Below are positions 33,447-42,683 of a stretch of 64,000 nt of DNA, in pieces. The stretch spans positions 1,922,001 to 1,986,000 of the forward strand of contig NC_018704.1 of the NCBI RefSeq assembly GCF_000307165.1, in the 5' to 3' direction. The notes under the pieces are model-generated. The model was given only the letters and a program-made list of their open reading frames with translations, was not told the origin of the DNA and searched no databases. Origin of the DNA: Amphibacillus xylanus NBRC 15112 (GTDB taxonomy: Bacteria > Bacillota > Bacilli > Bacillales > Amphibacillaceae). Position numbers and translations under genes: made by a program. Positions within the stretch are counted from its first letter, which is position 1. Every line of letters starts with the position of its first letter.

Positions 33447-35579
33447 CTAATCAAGTTTTGGAAAATGATCATAAAACTGAACTAATGAATGTGCGTTACC
33501 ATCTCGTTTTTTCGGATAAGCTGGAACAACTTGACCAAGCTTATCGGCAACATGTATGTCAACTGCTAGTTGTAAAAAGTCTCCATCAATTGAGTAATTA
33601 TAGACTTTATGATCAAACTTTTGACTTGCTAAATCCCAGATTGGAACAGCAGACGTTATCATGCCTAGTCCTTTCTTATGAAAATATGTTGGGCGGAAAA
33701 ATGGTGCCGCATTAAATGTAACTGTTTTTTTCAAATAGCTACCATCAGCTAAGGCTGCTTTAACGACTGCACGATTACTAGACAACGGTAAATAAGACTT
33801 GTGTAAATGATGATCTAACATACGATATGACACAATTTGTGCTAAAAATCCACCTAGTGAGTGACCAGTAACATAAGCATTCGCCTTCGGATATGATGAG
33901 ACGATCTCAGATGCAAATGAAGTTGCTAAAGAACCTTGAAAATTATTACCAGATACATAAATATCGATATCGGCTATTACGTCATAAATGGTTTCAGGTG
34001 TCAGACCGAATGCCGTACCACGGTAGCCAATGATAATATCATGGCCTTTCTTCACCGCAACACCACCAAATCCACCTGAAGTAAACCCACCGTCATTCGC
34101 TTTAATAATCGTCCAATCGGCAATTTCATCTTTTAACTCATCAAAATGATTATGATTACCGATACTTGAGGCATCGCCAATTTTCTTAAATACATGACTT
34201 TCTAAATTGACATAGGCAAGATTACTAATATGCGTTAGCGTACGGTCAGAGACATTATAAACCATTCGATTTTCTTTTATTTCTTCTGAATCAATGATGC
34301 CATCTTTATCTGTATCTTTTAATGTTGGGTCAGAGTAGCTAATATAGTAGCCACCATTATAATCGACAAATTCAAGCGTGACTTCCTCACCATCTAATAG
34401 ACCGTCTCCATCTGTATCTGCAATCGTAAAGTCAGTGAAGACAGTCGTCCCATTACCTAAACGCATGCCATTCTTTTCAAGTTGATCAGGAACGCCATCA
34501 CAATCACGATCTGATGGACAACCAATAATATCTTCTGCTGATTCATCAAAAATTCCTTCAAGACTATCTGCTTCATCAGCATGATAATACTTTCCACCCG
34601 TACTACTTGCGATTCGCTCTAATAAGTGTTGATCAACACCACTTCCTAGACCAATCGTAAAAATTTTGATCTGATGCTCATTCGCATAATCAAGCGCCAA
34701 ATCATCCCAGCTTCCTTGTCCATCCGTTAAAAACACGACAAATTTTGAATGATCTACTGAACCGTTATCGACTAACTCCTCTAAAGCCATCACGATACCG
34801 CTAAAAAGATTTGTGCCACCACTTTGATCAACTAAATCAATTGCTGCTTTAACCGCTACTTTATCAGTGATTAATCCACTATGAAGCGTAGCATAACTAT
34901 CAAAATCAATCACTGCAGCACGGTCACCTTCTTTTAATTTATCAGTAAATGCTTTGGAAGCTTTCTTTCTTAAATCATTGGGATCATTACTAGACATACT
35001 ACTTGATGAGTCAATCGCAAAAGCAACATCAGTATTGCCCTTTTCAGCTTCAGTCGCTTCATCAAATGGACGGATCTCATTTTCCCAAACAGCATCCCAA
35101 ATCACGCCATTTAATAATAAATAGACACTAAAATGTTCTACTGTTGCTGTGACTGAGTGACTTTCTGGGTCATGCGTTTGATTTTCTAAACGCTCTAACC
35201 GTTGTTCAGCTTCATTGTAATAAAAAATTTCTGGTCTAAACTCATCAGTCACAACCGATTCATCATAAACAAAGGTCATCTCTGCTTCGTCAAAATCAAT
35301 CTCCGTATTAAAATCAAATGGCGCACCTAAATAACCAGGAATATCTTCAGATAAGAACCAATTAGTACCTGACATATTCGTAATCGTTGTTGATGTGACA
35401 TCAGCAGCGCGTGAATCAATCGTCACTTGTGGATTCACATAAGGATCACGTTCAATTTCATCCGTCTTAGATGTATAAGAAACGATCTCATCACCGTCTA
35501 AAACGCCATTACCGTCAGTATCTGGTTCAAGCGGATCAAAGCCAAGTGATTCTTCATTGGCGTCTAAAGACGATGTCGA
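33447..35579 (-). pseudogene. Secreted vWA/lipase protein, 5' end missing
   Basis: About 710 codons open from a TAG at 35580-35582. Order: a calcium-binding DTDGNGVLDGDE repeat, a beta-rich segment, a von Willebrand A domain with the MIDAS motif DSSSSMSS, three thrombospondin-3-like repeats (DRDCDGVPDQLE, DTDGDGLLDGEE, DTDKDGIIDSEE), and a class 3 lipase-like domain with VTGHSLGG (GxSxG Ser). Such proteins are secreted, but no signal peptide or proper start exists; the first Met-type codon (GTG 35438) is inside the protein. The 5' end meets an unrelated + strand gene tail at about 35572, so it is decapitated by rearrangement. Confidence 0.8.
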
Positions 35580-35664
35580 CTATTTAATTGACAAAGTCGG
35601 TGAACACGATCGAGAAATATATAAAATAAAAAATACTCTTGAAAACCAAACGTCAAACGAATAG
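35572..35664 (+). pseudogene. 3' tail of an unidentified + strand gene
   Basis: The + strand reads DVDYLIDKVGEHDREIYKIK followed by a short polar tail and TAG at 35662-35664, whose codon lies inside a proper terminator hairpin. No start or upstream coding exists, because the decapitated vWA/lipase gene begins here on the opposite strand. It looks like the end of a lost gene left at a rearrangement junction. I cannot name the family. Confidence 0.45.
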
Positions 35665-35692
35665 AGGATGATCTATTCGTTATTTTTTTATA
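35655..35692 (+). terminator. Terminator overlapping the + strand gene tail
   Basis: AACGAATAGA / TCTATTCGTT form a 10-bp perfect stem with a 6-base loop, followed by ATTTTTTTAT. It supports the tail being a genuine gene end. Confidence 0.8.
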
Positions 35693-35888
35693 TCGGACAA
35701 TTTTTGATTTGAAAAGCTGTAAAAAGTCCGTAGTCGGGCGACTTCGGACTTTTTGCCTTAAAAAATCTGCGAAGATATCCCTAGTCGGGACAACTACGGA
35801 CTATTTTTGACTTAAAAAGTGAGAATATGTCCGTAGTCAACTTCGGACATTTTTTAGTTTTTTATATAGAAATTTGTCCGATATAGAG
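35683..35888. repeat. Cluster of three GTCCGTAGTC hairpins inside an outer inverted repeat
   Basis: Three related stem-loops follow at about 60-70 bp spacing: GTCCGTAGTC/GACTTCGGAC, a diverged TCCCTAGTC/CTACGGA, and GTCCGTAGTC/ACTTCGGAC, each followed by TTTTT. The cluster is bounded by TATATCGGACAA at the left and TTGTCCGATATA at the right. No gene lies within it. Confidence 0.8.
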
Positions 35889-35999
35889 TAATCGCTTTTT
35901 AACCTCTAGCTAATATACTGTAACACTTTCCATCAAAATCTAAAGAATCATACTTGTATTGTATTGATCTTAAAATTCCCTATCAACACTTGATAACTC

Positions 36000-37019
36000 T
36001 TATTTCCTTCTTTTCTTATGTCTCTTCTTTTTACCTTTTTGATTGATCGAAATAGTCAACCTTCTCTGCCTCTTAGGGATTCTATTGCGTAATGAGCCCA
36101 TATACATTTCAGCAAGTGGATAGAAAGATTCCAATTCATCTGGAAATAACTCAAAATCCAGTTCAACAATTTTTCGATCATTGCCTAAATTAAGACCTGC
36201 TTGTTCCATTGATTCAATACTTGGCAAGAAAGGAATCTCCTGATTAGAGCGGAGATGAATTAAAAACAAGTCATTTAATCCATCAGCCAAAAAGTGACGA
36301 AAATCTACGGCATTCATTTTTTGGTACTTATTCGCACTTAACAACATATATTTATAATGTTCAGCCGCCAACTCCAGTTCACCAATTTGATGAAAAAAGC
36401 TCCCTAACGTATAACGAGCCTCTGTCTGATATCGATCAATTGATAAAGCATGCTCAAGTACACACGCTGTAAGTTCAGGACGATTTCCTGTAAAATAGAG
36501 ATTAGCCAGCCTTGTCCAAAGATAAGCATTATTCGGTTCCTCATTCAACAAATTCAAAAGATGTTCCTCAGCATCAGAACAGTAAAGATGCCAACTTCCA
36601 TCAAATAGCCGATACTCCCCAAGCTCACACCTATTATCCTCAATTGGAGAGTCATGCATCACCATCCCAGCTAGTATAGCTATATTAAATTCAACAGGCA
36701 TTTCCCAATTCCCAGCATCATTACAATGCTTACAACGAAAATAGCCTGTTGTTTGAGCGATTTTATCTGAGTCAGCCTTTTTGGGCTTCTGATCAACATT
36801 AACTAAGATCAATCCAACATTATATTTCCCTTTACGCTCACAACTTTTGCACTTAACCATGAAAAAATTATCTGGATATCTACTTTCAATCTTGTCCTTA
36901 TTTCGATTAATCAATTTTGCATACGTTCCAGGTAATTTAGAAACAGTCGGACTTTCAGGTAACTCATCAATTGGTTTCTTCGTGATTGTTTGAATCAATC
37001 GTGGATTAATTTGTGCCAA
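36000..37019 (-). CDS. Zinc-ribbon plus TPR protein with basic tail, function unknown
   Basis: 339 residues: an N-terminal region with two CxxC pairs (VKCKSCERKG at about 55 and FRCKHCNDAG at about 98) likely forming a zinc ribbon, a middle TPR-like helical array (about 165-240: YLWTRLANLYFTGNRPEL, ARYTLGSFFHQIGELELAAE), and a strongly basic C terminus (KKKRHKKRRK). It could bind nucleic acid (inference). I recognise no named family. It lies in an accessory patch next to an HNH nuclease gene. Confidence 0.65.
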   Translation of the reverse strand: MAQINPRLIQTITKKPIDELPESPTVSKLPGTYAKLINRNKDKIESRYPDNFFMVKCKSCERKGKYNVGLILVNVDQKPKKADSDKIAQTTGYFRCKHCNDAGNWEMPVEFNIAILAGMVMHDSPIEDNRCELGEYRLFDGSWHLYCSDAEEHLLNLLNEEPNNAYLWTRLANLYFTGNRPELTACVLEHALSIDRYQTEARYTLGSFFHQIGELELAAEHYKYMLLSANKYQKMNAVDFRHFLADGLNDLFLIHLRSNQEIPFLPSIESMEQAGLNLGNDRKIVELDFELFPDELESFYPLAEMYMGSLRNRIPKRQRRLTISINQKGKKKRHKKRRK

Positions 37020-37082
37020 AATATTTGCCTTCTTTCTATCTTTAAAATTATAAATGGATTGATTGTGACTGCTATACTAAAA

Positions 37083-37146
37083 GAGACAGCTATTGCTCGA
37101 TAAAATAAGCACTTATTGGTCTACATATTTTAATAGCAATAGCTCT
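37083..37146 (-). terminator. Terminator after the HNH nuclease gene
   Basis: On the minus strand GAGAGCTATTGCT / AGCAATAGCTGTCTC pair across a large loop of about 35 bases and run into TTTTAG. Confidence 0.6.
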
Positions 37147-37866
37147 CTAACTAACAAAAATTATATCATTATGATACTCTAGATTTTTCATTACCTGCTC
37201 ATTTAATTTCAAGTCATAGTTCGCGTTACGCCTTATGTTCAAACGCTCTTCATTTTTCTTTCCAACAAATTGAGAAACTTTAATTCTAGAATTAGCATCA
37301 AACGTGATCAATCCGATGTCAAATAATTTATCAAATGTTGGCGTTAACAAAAAGCCATTATCAACGCTAATTCTTTCCTGATTATCGCTCACTGCCCAAG
37401 GCTTTATGTGACTAGCTATTAAGAGTTTTTTATTGTCTACTTTCGTTATTATACACCTTGAATACTTTTTCAATAATTCATTCTTAAATACACCTTGTCC
37501 AATTCTTGCATTAATAATTGCTTTCCTTGTCGTTTCTGATATGGAGTAATCTTGCTCCGTTTCATACAAAAGATTCTGCTCAAAATTATTTGTCGTTTCA
37601 CGTGAAGAAAGATAATAATATTTGAATTGTTTCAATGAATTACTATACATCTTATTTCCTCGTTTATCTTTTGCTAAAAAATCAGGATTCAATAAAATTA
37701 ACGTAATGGCCATCTCAAGTTCTAATGCTTCCATTTCCATAAGCGGTTTCTTAATCACACCAATTTGTATCATTTCTTTTGAAATTGTATTTACAGCTCT
37801 ACTATATTTATCAATAGAACTGTCTGCTAATGCGGTATTAGTGTGTAGCCATTCCGAAAATTCCAT
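37147..37866 (-). CDS. HNH restriction-type endonuclease
   Basis: 239 residues: a helical N-terminal recognition-like region and a C-terminal HNH domain of the restriction-enzyme type: GQGVFKNELLKKYSRCIIT, LLIASHIKPWAV (first His), SVDNGFLLTPTFDKLFDIG (Asn and downstream Asp), LITFD. These HNH enzymes are typically the nuclease of type II systems paired with a C5-cytosine methyltransferase. Just upstream, in the divergent orientation, only a C-terminal fragment of such a methyltransferase survives. The nuclease frame itself looks intact. Confidence 0.82.
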   Translation of the reverse strand: MEFSEWLHTNTALADSSIDKYSRAVNTISKEMIQIGVIKKPLMEMEALELEMAITLILLNPDFLAKDKRGNKMYSNSLKQFKYYYLSSRETTNNFEQNLLYETEQDYSISETTRKAIINARIGQGVFKNELLKKYSRCIITKVDNKKLLIASHIKPWAVSDNQERISVDNGFLLTPTFDKLFDIGLITFDANSRIKVSQFVGKKNEERLNIRRNANYDLKLNEQVMKNLEYHNDIIFVS

Positions 37867-37892
37867 TTGTGGTTATCCCCCTATCTCAACGC

Positions 37893-38333
37893 CATTATAG
37901 ACCAAATATTTCAATCAAACAAGAAGAACGTTATTATTATACTAAAGATAAACAAGACTTCTACCCATTACTGGAAGAAGCAATTACAAGCCAAGAAACA
38001 ATCTATCAATGGCGTAGAAAATACGTTAGAGCAAACAAAAGTAATGTCGTTCCCACACTTACAGCAAACATGGGAACTGGTGGCCATAACGTTCCACTGA
38101 TCTTGTCCGATACTGGCATCAGAAAACTAACACCAAGAGAATGCTTTAACGTGCAAGGCTTTCCAAAAGATTATAAGCTACCTGACCTTGCAGTCTCACA
38201 TCTCTACAAACAAGCAGGTAATTCTGTAGTCGTTCCAGTTATTAAAAGGATTGCAGAACAAATTCTATTAGCACTTGAAGAAACTAAGACGGATTACAAT
38301 GAGCAGTTAGAGTTAGTTGTAATGGAGCGATAG
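37893..38333 (+). pseudogene. C5-cytosine DNA methyltransferase (Dcm), C-terminal fragment only
   Basis: About 146 residues match the target-recognition end and motifs IX-X of Dcm enzymes: TIYQWRRKYVRANKSNVVPT, LTANMGTGGHNVP, IRKLTPRECFNVQGFPKDY and YKQAGNSVVVPVIKRIAEQI. Motifs I (FxGxG), IV (PCQ), VI and VIII are absent, so it cannot methylate DNA. The fragment begins abruptly about 30 bases from the divergent HNH gene start, indicating a deletion at that point. Confidence 0.85.
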
Positions 38334-38356
38334 AAATTAAATATCTGGATTAAATA

Positions 38357-38418
38357 TTGGTCATCGTGAGAAGCAATGATTGGTTTGGCTACCTCACGAT
38401 GACTATTCTTTTTCTTAG
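38357..38418 (+). terminator. Terminator after the Dcm fragment
   Basis: TGGTCATCGTGAG / CTCACGATGACTA pair with a loop of about 22 bases and are followed by TTCTTTTTCTT. Confidence 0.75.
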
Positions 38419-38491
38419 CTATCACAAAAAATACTTTAGACAACCGCATTCACTAATTAGTTAATATAATTATAGGTAAACTTTGTCAAAA

Positions 38492-39367
38492 TCATTTATC
38501 TTTCCAATCTTGAATTTGCTTCATAAGTCGATCTTGTTCCATACAAAAACTTTCTTTTATAATAATTTCTTCGGGTAGTGGCGGGAGTTGGTTTATCATG
38601 CTTATCAATAGGCTTAAAACTTCTTTAGAAAATTTATTGATCTCATCATAGCTACCAATCATTTTATCTCCAAATAAATGTACATTATTTCGGTAATTCC
38701 TAATTACCTCTAATTCGGCTTGATTAAAGTGCTTAAAAATGACTTTATTAGCTACATAAAAATCGATTAATTCAGATAACATTATCTTATTAATTGATGG
38801 TATTTCTTTCTTTTTCTTGATAAAATCCTTTATACTCTTTATCAGGCTCTTTCTATTTTTCCCTGTCAATCCTTCAATTTTTAAGTTCTGATTATTTTTT
38901 ACAATTTTCTTTAAATCATCATTAAATAATTTTATTGCTTCCTCAACCTGTTTAATAGAGTTGTTGTTCCAGCTACCCCAGAAACTATTCAGGTAATCTT
39001 CATGATAAACAGCTAAAAACATTTGAAGTGAACTTTCTAATAAAGATCCCAAATTAGTCCAATATTGAATTAGAACGCCCCGTTTAGCAGCAATCTCATC
39101 CTGTGTAAACTTATTCTCAAGTTTATGATTGCTGTTAATGAGTTTTTCAATAGGTGACGAAAACGTTAAAGCAATTCCTCTATAATTTAGGAGAGTATTT
39201 TCCGTCAAATAATTTTTATCTTCCATTGTTTTTGATAGTAATTCCACATAACTTACTAAATATATGCTATAATCCTCAATGTTTTTTAATGTTTCATCTG
39301 TTTTCATTTGATAGAATTTTTCATTGTATTCATTATTTGCAATCTCAAAGTTTTTCTTTTCTCCCAT
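38492..39367 (-). CDS. Hypothetical helical protein with HEPN-like RNxxxH motif
   Basis: 291 residues, Lys/Asn/Glu-rich, almost all helix, no membrane segment. The C-terminal quarter contains ELEVIRNYRNNVHLFG (about residues 225-240), similar to the R(x4-6)H element of HEPN RNases that are common in defence and toxin systems. The rest matches nothing I know. Strong low-GC codon use and position beside a broken restriction-modification pair suggest acquired DNA (inference). Start uses ATG after GGGAGAAATG. Confidence 0.5.
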   Translation of the reverse strand: MGEKKNFEIANNEYNEKFYQMKTDETLKNIEDYSIYLVSYVELLSKTMEDKNYLTENTLLNYRGIALTFSSPIEKLINSNHKLENKFTQDEIAAKRGVLIQYWTNLGSLLESSLQMFLAVYHEDYLNSFWGSWNNNSIKQVEEAIKLFNDDLKKIVKNNQNLKIEGLTGKNRKSLIKSIKDFIKKKKEIPSINKIMLSELIDFYVANKVIFKHFNQAELEVIRNYRNNVHLFGDKMIGSYDEINKFSKEVLSLLISMINQLPPLPEEIIIKESFCMEQDRLMKQIQDWKDK

Positions 39368-39622
39368 TGAATCATTTCTCCCTTATTGTAAGTTTATTTT
39401 GTAAAACAAAAAAACACACTTGTAATTAGTGTGTCGGTAGATAAAAACATAAGCTTTCTTCATAAAACTAAATTATTACGATTTTAAAATCCCGGCTTCC
39501 CCACCTTTTTAGATTATTTATTTAAAATTTTTATACGTGACCATGCCTCCCTAAACACAATTTCTACTTCACTATATATTATAAAGATAACGTTCTAAAA
39601 TACACAGTCTGCTAAAATTAGT

Positions 39623-39964
39623 TTAATTTTCTTTTTTAATGATCGTTATTACTCTATTCAAATTCGGCAACAAATTAAATTGCGTAATCTCTAAAACTTT
39701 CAAATCTTTTTCTTGTTCAAGTTCTTTTGCGATTAGTAAAACAGCGTTGTCTAGTTTTCTTTTTTCGTTCGTTAGTTGCTGATCGTTTAATTGTTTGAAT
39801 ACTGGGTCTAGTTTAGTTAGTCCTTCAACGATTGATGTAAACATATTTACTGCATGATCGAGTTGTTTTTCTCTGATTAGTTTTTGAAAGTGTTCGGTTG
39901 CTTCGATCATAGTCTTAATAATATTGATTAGTTGTTGGGATTCTTGTTTGTCTATATTTTTCAT
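39623..39964 (-). CDS. Small coiled-coil protein downstream of hag
   Basis: 113 residues, helical and charged (QQLINIIKTMIEATEHFQKL, then two further heptad-like helices), no signal or enzyme motif. Position directly downstream of hag, where flagellar chaperones such as FliS/FliT normally sit, and its size suggest a flagellar accessory or chaperone role, but I see no diagnostic residues. AGAGGTGACGT precedes the ATG. Confidence 0.5.
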   Translation of the reverse strand: MKNIDKQESQQLINIIKTMIEATEHFQKLIREKQLDHAVNMFTSIVEGLTKLDPVFKQLNDQQLTNEKRKLDNAVLLIAKELEQEKDLKVLEITQFNLLPNLNRVITIIKKEN

Positions 39965-40025
39965 ACGTCACCTCTAATTTTGTTTTTCTATGTAATATTA
40001 TAGCTTATTTAACCATTACTTTGTT

Positions 40026-40070
40026 TTTTTGTAAAAAAAGACTCCAACCAAATTTGGCTAGAGTCTTATT
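40026..40070 (-). terminator. Terminator after hag
   Basis: On the minus strand AAGACTCTAGCCAAA / TTTGGTTGGAGTCTT pair with a 0-2 base loop region and run into TTTTTTT. It lies 17 bases after the hag stop. Confidence 0.85.
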
Positions 40071-40086
40071 TAAATTAATTATACAA

Positions 40087-41181
40087 TTATTGTAGTAATT
40101 GTAGGACACCTTGAGGTGTTTGGTTAGCTTGTGCTAGCATTGATTGTGCAGCTTGAGTAAGGATGTTATTCTTAGTGAATTCCATCATTTCTTTCGCCAT
40201 ATCTACGTCACGGATACGTGATTCAGCAGCTGTTAGGTTTTCTTGTGAAGCACCTAAGTTGTTGATTGTGTGCTCAAGACGGTTTTGGATCGCACCTAAT
40301 TTAGCGCGCTGAGTTGAAACAACGTTTGTAGCATCTTGAATTGTTTTAATTGCTGCATCTGCATCTTCCTGGCTACTGATAGATAATCCTGGGAATTCAA
40401 CATTCCCTGCTGATAATTCATCACCATTTGCATCAACAAGTACTACAGCGTCAGCCTTAGCTTCAATTCCATCTTTAGCATCATTGACTTTTACACCTTC
40501 TACAGCAACATAAGTACTATTTCCATCTACTTCAACTTGAATAGCGAAAACTTCGTCTCCATCCATTAAAGCTTGAATTCCAGCTAATCCATCGCCACTA
40601 CCATCAACAAAACCAAGGTCTTTTGCTACATCAGCATCTAATGTTTCTGCTGTTAAAGTAACAGTTTTTGTAATACCAATACTAGATGCATCCATAGCAT
40701 CAATTGATACAGTCATGTTTTGGCCTTGATTTGCACCAATATGGAATACCTTCCCAGTGAATTTTCCACCCAGTAAGTTTTGTGTGTTAAATTCTGTTCT
40801 TCCCGCAATATCATTAATTTCTTCAATTAATGCGTTTAACTCTTCTTGCATTGCATCGCGATCAACTACGTTCATGTTTGTATCGTTTGAAGCTTGAACT
40901 GCTAATTCATTCATTCTTTGTAAAATCGCATGTGTTTCAGTTAATGCACCTTCTGCTGTTTGGATTAATGAAATGCCGTCAAGTGCGTTCTTTTGTGCCA
41001 TTTCAAGACCGCGGATTTGACCACGCATTTTTTCAGAGATTGCAAGACCTGCAGCGTCATCTCCTGCGCGGTTAATACGTAAACCTGAAGATAGTTTTTC
41101 TAATGATTTTTGTACGTTGTTTGTGTTACCTGTTAGTTGGCGGTGTGTATTTAACGCCGCAATGTTGTGGTTAATTCTCAT
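40087..41181 (-). CDS. hag: Flagellin, major filament protein
   Basis: 364 residues: D0/D1 helices MRINHNIAALNTHRQLTGN and KLSSGLRINRAGDDAAGLAI at the N terminus, a moderate variable D2-like insert (about 185-285), and C-terminal AESRIRDVDMAKEMMEFTKN ending VLQLLQ. Exported by the flagellar type III apparatus and polymerised with help from FliD and FliS. The ATG at 41181 has AAGGAGG. It has a sigma-D promoter and a CsrA-type hairpin in the leader, as in B. subtilis where CsrA-FliW controls hag translation. Confidence 0.96.
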   Translation of the reverse strand: MRINHNIAALNTHRQLTGNTNNVQKSLEKLSSGLRINRAGDDAAGLAISEKMRGQIRGLEMAQKNALDGISLIQTAEGALTETHAILQRMNELAVQASNDTNMNVVDRDAMQEELNALIEEINDIAGRTEFNTQNLLGGKFTGKVFHIGANQGQNMTVSIDAMDASSIGITKTVTLTAETLDADVAKDLGFVDGSGDGLAGIQALMDGDEVFAIQVEVDGNSTYVAVEGVKVNDAKDGIEAKADAVVLVDANGDELSAGNVEFPGLSISSQEDADAAIKTIQDATNVVSTQRAKLGAIQNRLEHTINNLGASQENLTAAESRIRDVDMAKEMMEFTKNNILTQAAQSMLAQANQTPQGVLQLLQ

Positions 41182-41212
41182 TTCTTTTTCCTCCTTGAAT
41201 TGTTTATTATAA

Positions 41213-41230
41213 TGCCACATCCTTGTGGCA
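41213..41230 (-). promoter_or_regulatory. CsrA-binding type hairpin in the hag leader
   Basis: On the minus strand TGCCACAAGGATGTGGCA forms a 7-bp stem with AGGA exposed in the loop. ACAAGGATGT is the CsrA SELEX-type consensus. It lies about 32 bases upstream of the start; the second site would be the Shine-Dalgarno AAGGAGGA itself. Confidence 0.85.
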
Positions 41231-41282
41231 AGCATCAGGATAAAAGCGGCCGTCTTTCATCCTGTTATTGCTTTCAATAAGT

Positions 41283-41309
41283 ATATCGGACTATCATTTA
41301 AAATGTTTA
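41283..41309 (-). promoter_or_regulatory. Sigma-D promoter of hag
   Basis: On the minus strand TAAA (41306-41309), 15 bases, then TCCGATAT (41283-41290), one mismatch from the sigma-D consensus TAAA-N15-GCCGATAT. It implies a leader of about 95 bases. Confidence 0.88.
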
Positions 41310-41327
41310 ATCTTTTTTATAAAAAAA

Positions 41328-41546
41328 TTATTTTTTATTTAATAGATCTAATATATTAAGTTGATTGTTCAATGCCTGTTTATTTTGTTCTTGAATTTCT
41401 AAGTAAATCTCTTTTCTATGCACATCTATTTCTTTAGGTGCGGTGATGCCGAGTTTAATTTGATCGCCTTCAATTGCGACAATTTTGACTTCTATGTTTT
41501 CTCCAATTTGGATCGCTTCGTTTAATCGACGGGTTAGGACGAGCAT
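41328..41546 (-). CDS. csrA: Carbon storage regulator / translational repressor of flagellin
   Basis: A 72-residue RNA-binding dimer: [20 protein letters not shown] and [20 protein letters not shown], which include the RNA-contact residues Leu4/Thr5 and the conserved GITAP region. It binds GGA motifs in mRNA leaders, here most likely hag. It is 2 bases downstream of fliW, its protein antagonist, in the flagellar operon. Confidence 0.96.
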   Translation of the reverse strand: MLVLTRRLNEAIQIGENIEVKIVAIEGDQIKLGITAPKEIDVHRKEIYLEIQEQNKQALNNQLNILDLLNKK

Positions 41547-41548
41547 GA

Positions 41549-41992
41549 TTAATTCCCCCGCTTCTGTTTAGCTGTAATCGGTGTTTGGATCGCATGTCGT
41601 TTGTTGTTCGTGATGTATTGCTTAGCAAGCTTCTTCTTATAATTAATAATCAGTGGTGCTTGCAAGTTAATCGTGCTGTCTGCAAAATTTTCTTTTAATG
41701 TGACGATACTTAATAATGTGACGTCTTGTTCTGATTCAATTTCTAGTAATTCCTGTGTTGCATCGTCAATTTTCAGCTCATAGTCTTGATAGAGCTGATG
41801 TGGTGGGATGACAACAAAGGCGATATTGGCATCAGTAATTGACTGCAATACGAGAAATGATGGGTTATCAGGAATATCGAGTAAAATAAATTTCTTTTCA
41901 TCAGGGAAACCTAAAATACCGTTTGGAAAGGTAATTATATCTGCTTCGTAAATGGTAACTTCACCAAAATATTTCGTTTGTATTTTCATCAT
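41549..41992 (-). CDS. fliW: Flagellar assembly factor, CsrA antagonist
   Basis: 147 residues with the FliW opening [20 protein letters not shown] and [16 protein letters not shown]. FliW binds CsrA or flagellin, releasing hag mRNA for translation when flagellin has been exported. Adjacent to csrA as in B. subtilis. Two consecutive ATG codons (41992 and 41989) could serve as start behind GAAGGG. Confidence 0.95.
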   Translation of the reverse strand: MMKIQTKYFGEVTIYEADIITFPNGILGFPDEKKFILLDIPDNPSFLVLQSITDANIAFVVIPPHQLYQDYELKIDDATQELLEIESEQDVTLLSIVTLKENFADSTINLQAPLIINYKKKLAKQYITNNKRHAIQTPITAKQKRGN

Positions 41993-42005
41993 TCAGACCC
42001 TTCTT

Positions 42006-42605
42006 TTAAATTAACATTTCAAAGCCGAAGCTTCGATAGTATAGATTGTCAAAATCAATAACTAAATCTTGTTCCTGTTTAATCCCTGTTGTAACACGTC
42101 CTGGTGTATATGTCATGATCGGTTTATTGGTTGTATGGCGAATTATCGGTTGATTTGGTTCGATACGAATATCAACTTCTGCTGGTTGATAATCTGTTTT
42201 TACTGAAAAAACAGATGGAATAAATTTAATGTTAACCATTTTCGGATCTTTATGTGCGTTACGCGTCGCTTGGGCAATGAGTGGATTACCACCATTTTCA
42301 ATTTTCATTAATTCATCGCCTTCTCGTCTGCGTTTTGCGATTGCTTCCATAAAGTTTTGGTAGCCTTCACGTGCCCAATCATTACGTGATACTAGTGGGC
42401 TCTTTAACCCCATATCGTACCATGCTTTTGATTGATCAATCGTCAATTTACCTGGTCTAGTCCGGATTGAAAAATCAGCAGATGGTTGCTGAATTTCCTG
42501 GGTTGCTTTAGGCTGCTTGATCTCTTGATGTGCGTTTTGTGTATGGATTGAGATTTGGGCAAGCTGTGATTGCATGCGGACCTGTGGTAAACGCAAAGGA
42601 ATCAC
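42006..42605 (-). CDS. yviE: DUF6470 family protein (YviE)
   Basis: 199 residues, soluble, with PLRLPQVRMQSQLAQISIHT at the N terminus and RPGKLTIDQSKAWYDMG in the middle, the YviE/DUF6470 pattern. It stands between flgL and fliW exactly as in B. subtilis. Function unknown; co-transcribed with the hook-filament junction genes. Confidence 0.9.
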   Translation of the reverse strand: MIPLRLPQVRMQSQLAQISIHTQNAHQEIKQPKATQEIQQPSADFSIRTRPGKLTIDQSKAWYDMGLKSPLVSRNDWAREGYQNFMEAIAKRRREGDELMKIENGGNPLIAQATRNAHKDPKMVNIKFIPSVFSVKTDYQPAEVDIRIEPNQPIIRHTTNKPIMTYTPGRVTTGIKQEQDLVIDFDNLYYRSFGFEMLI

Positions 42606-42683
42606 TTCCTCTCATTTCTAACTTGATTAAATAACTAAAGAGCTAAAGATAGCATTAACTTGCTCTTTAGCTCACGACTTAAT

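Noticed and set aside
37867-38100. 77-aa frame overlapping the Dcm fragment
   Set aside because: The Dcm motifs lie in the other + strand frame; this one has no recognisable content.
36000-39367. Prophage or ICE
   Set aside because: No integrase, relaxase, capsid or attachment repeats; only accessory fragments are present.
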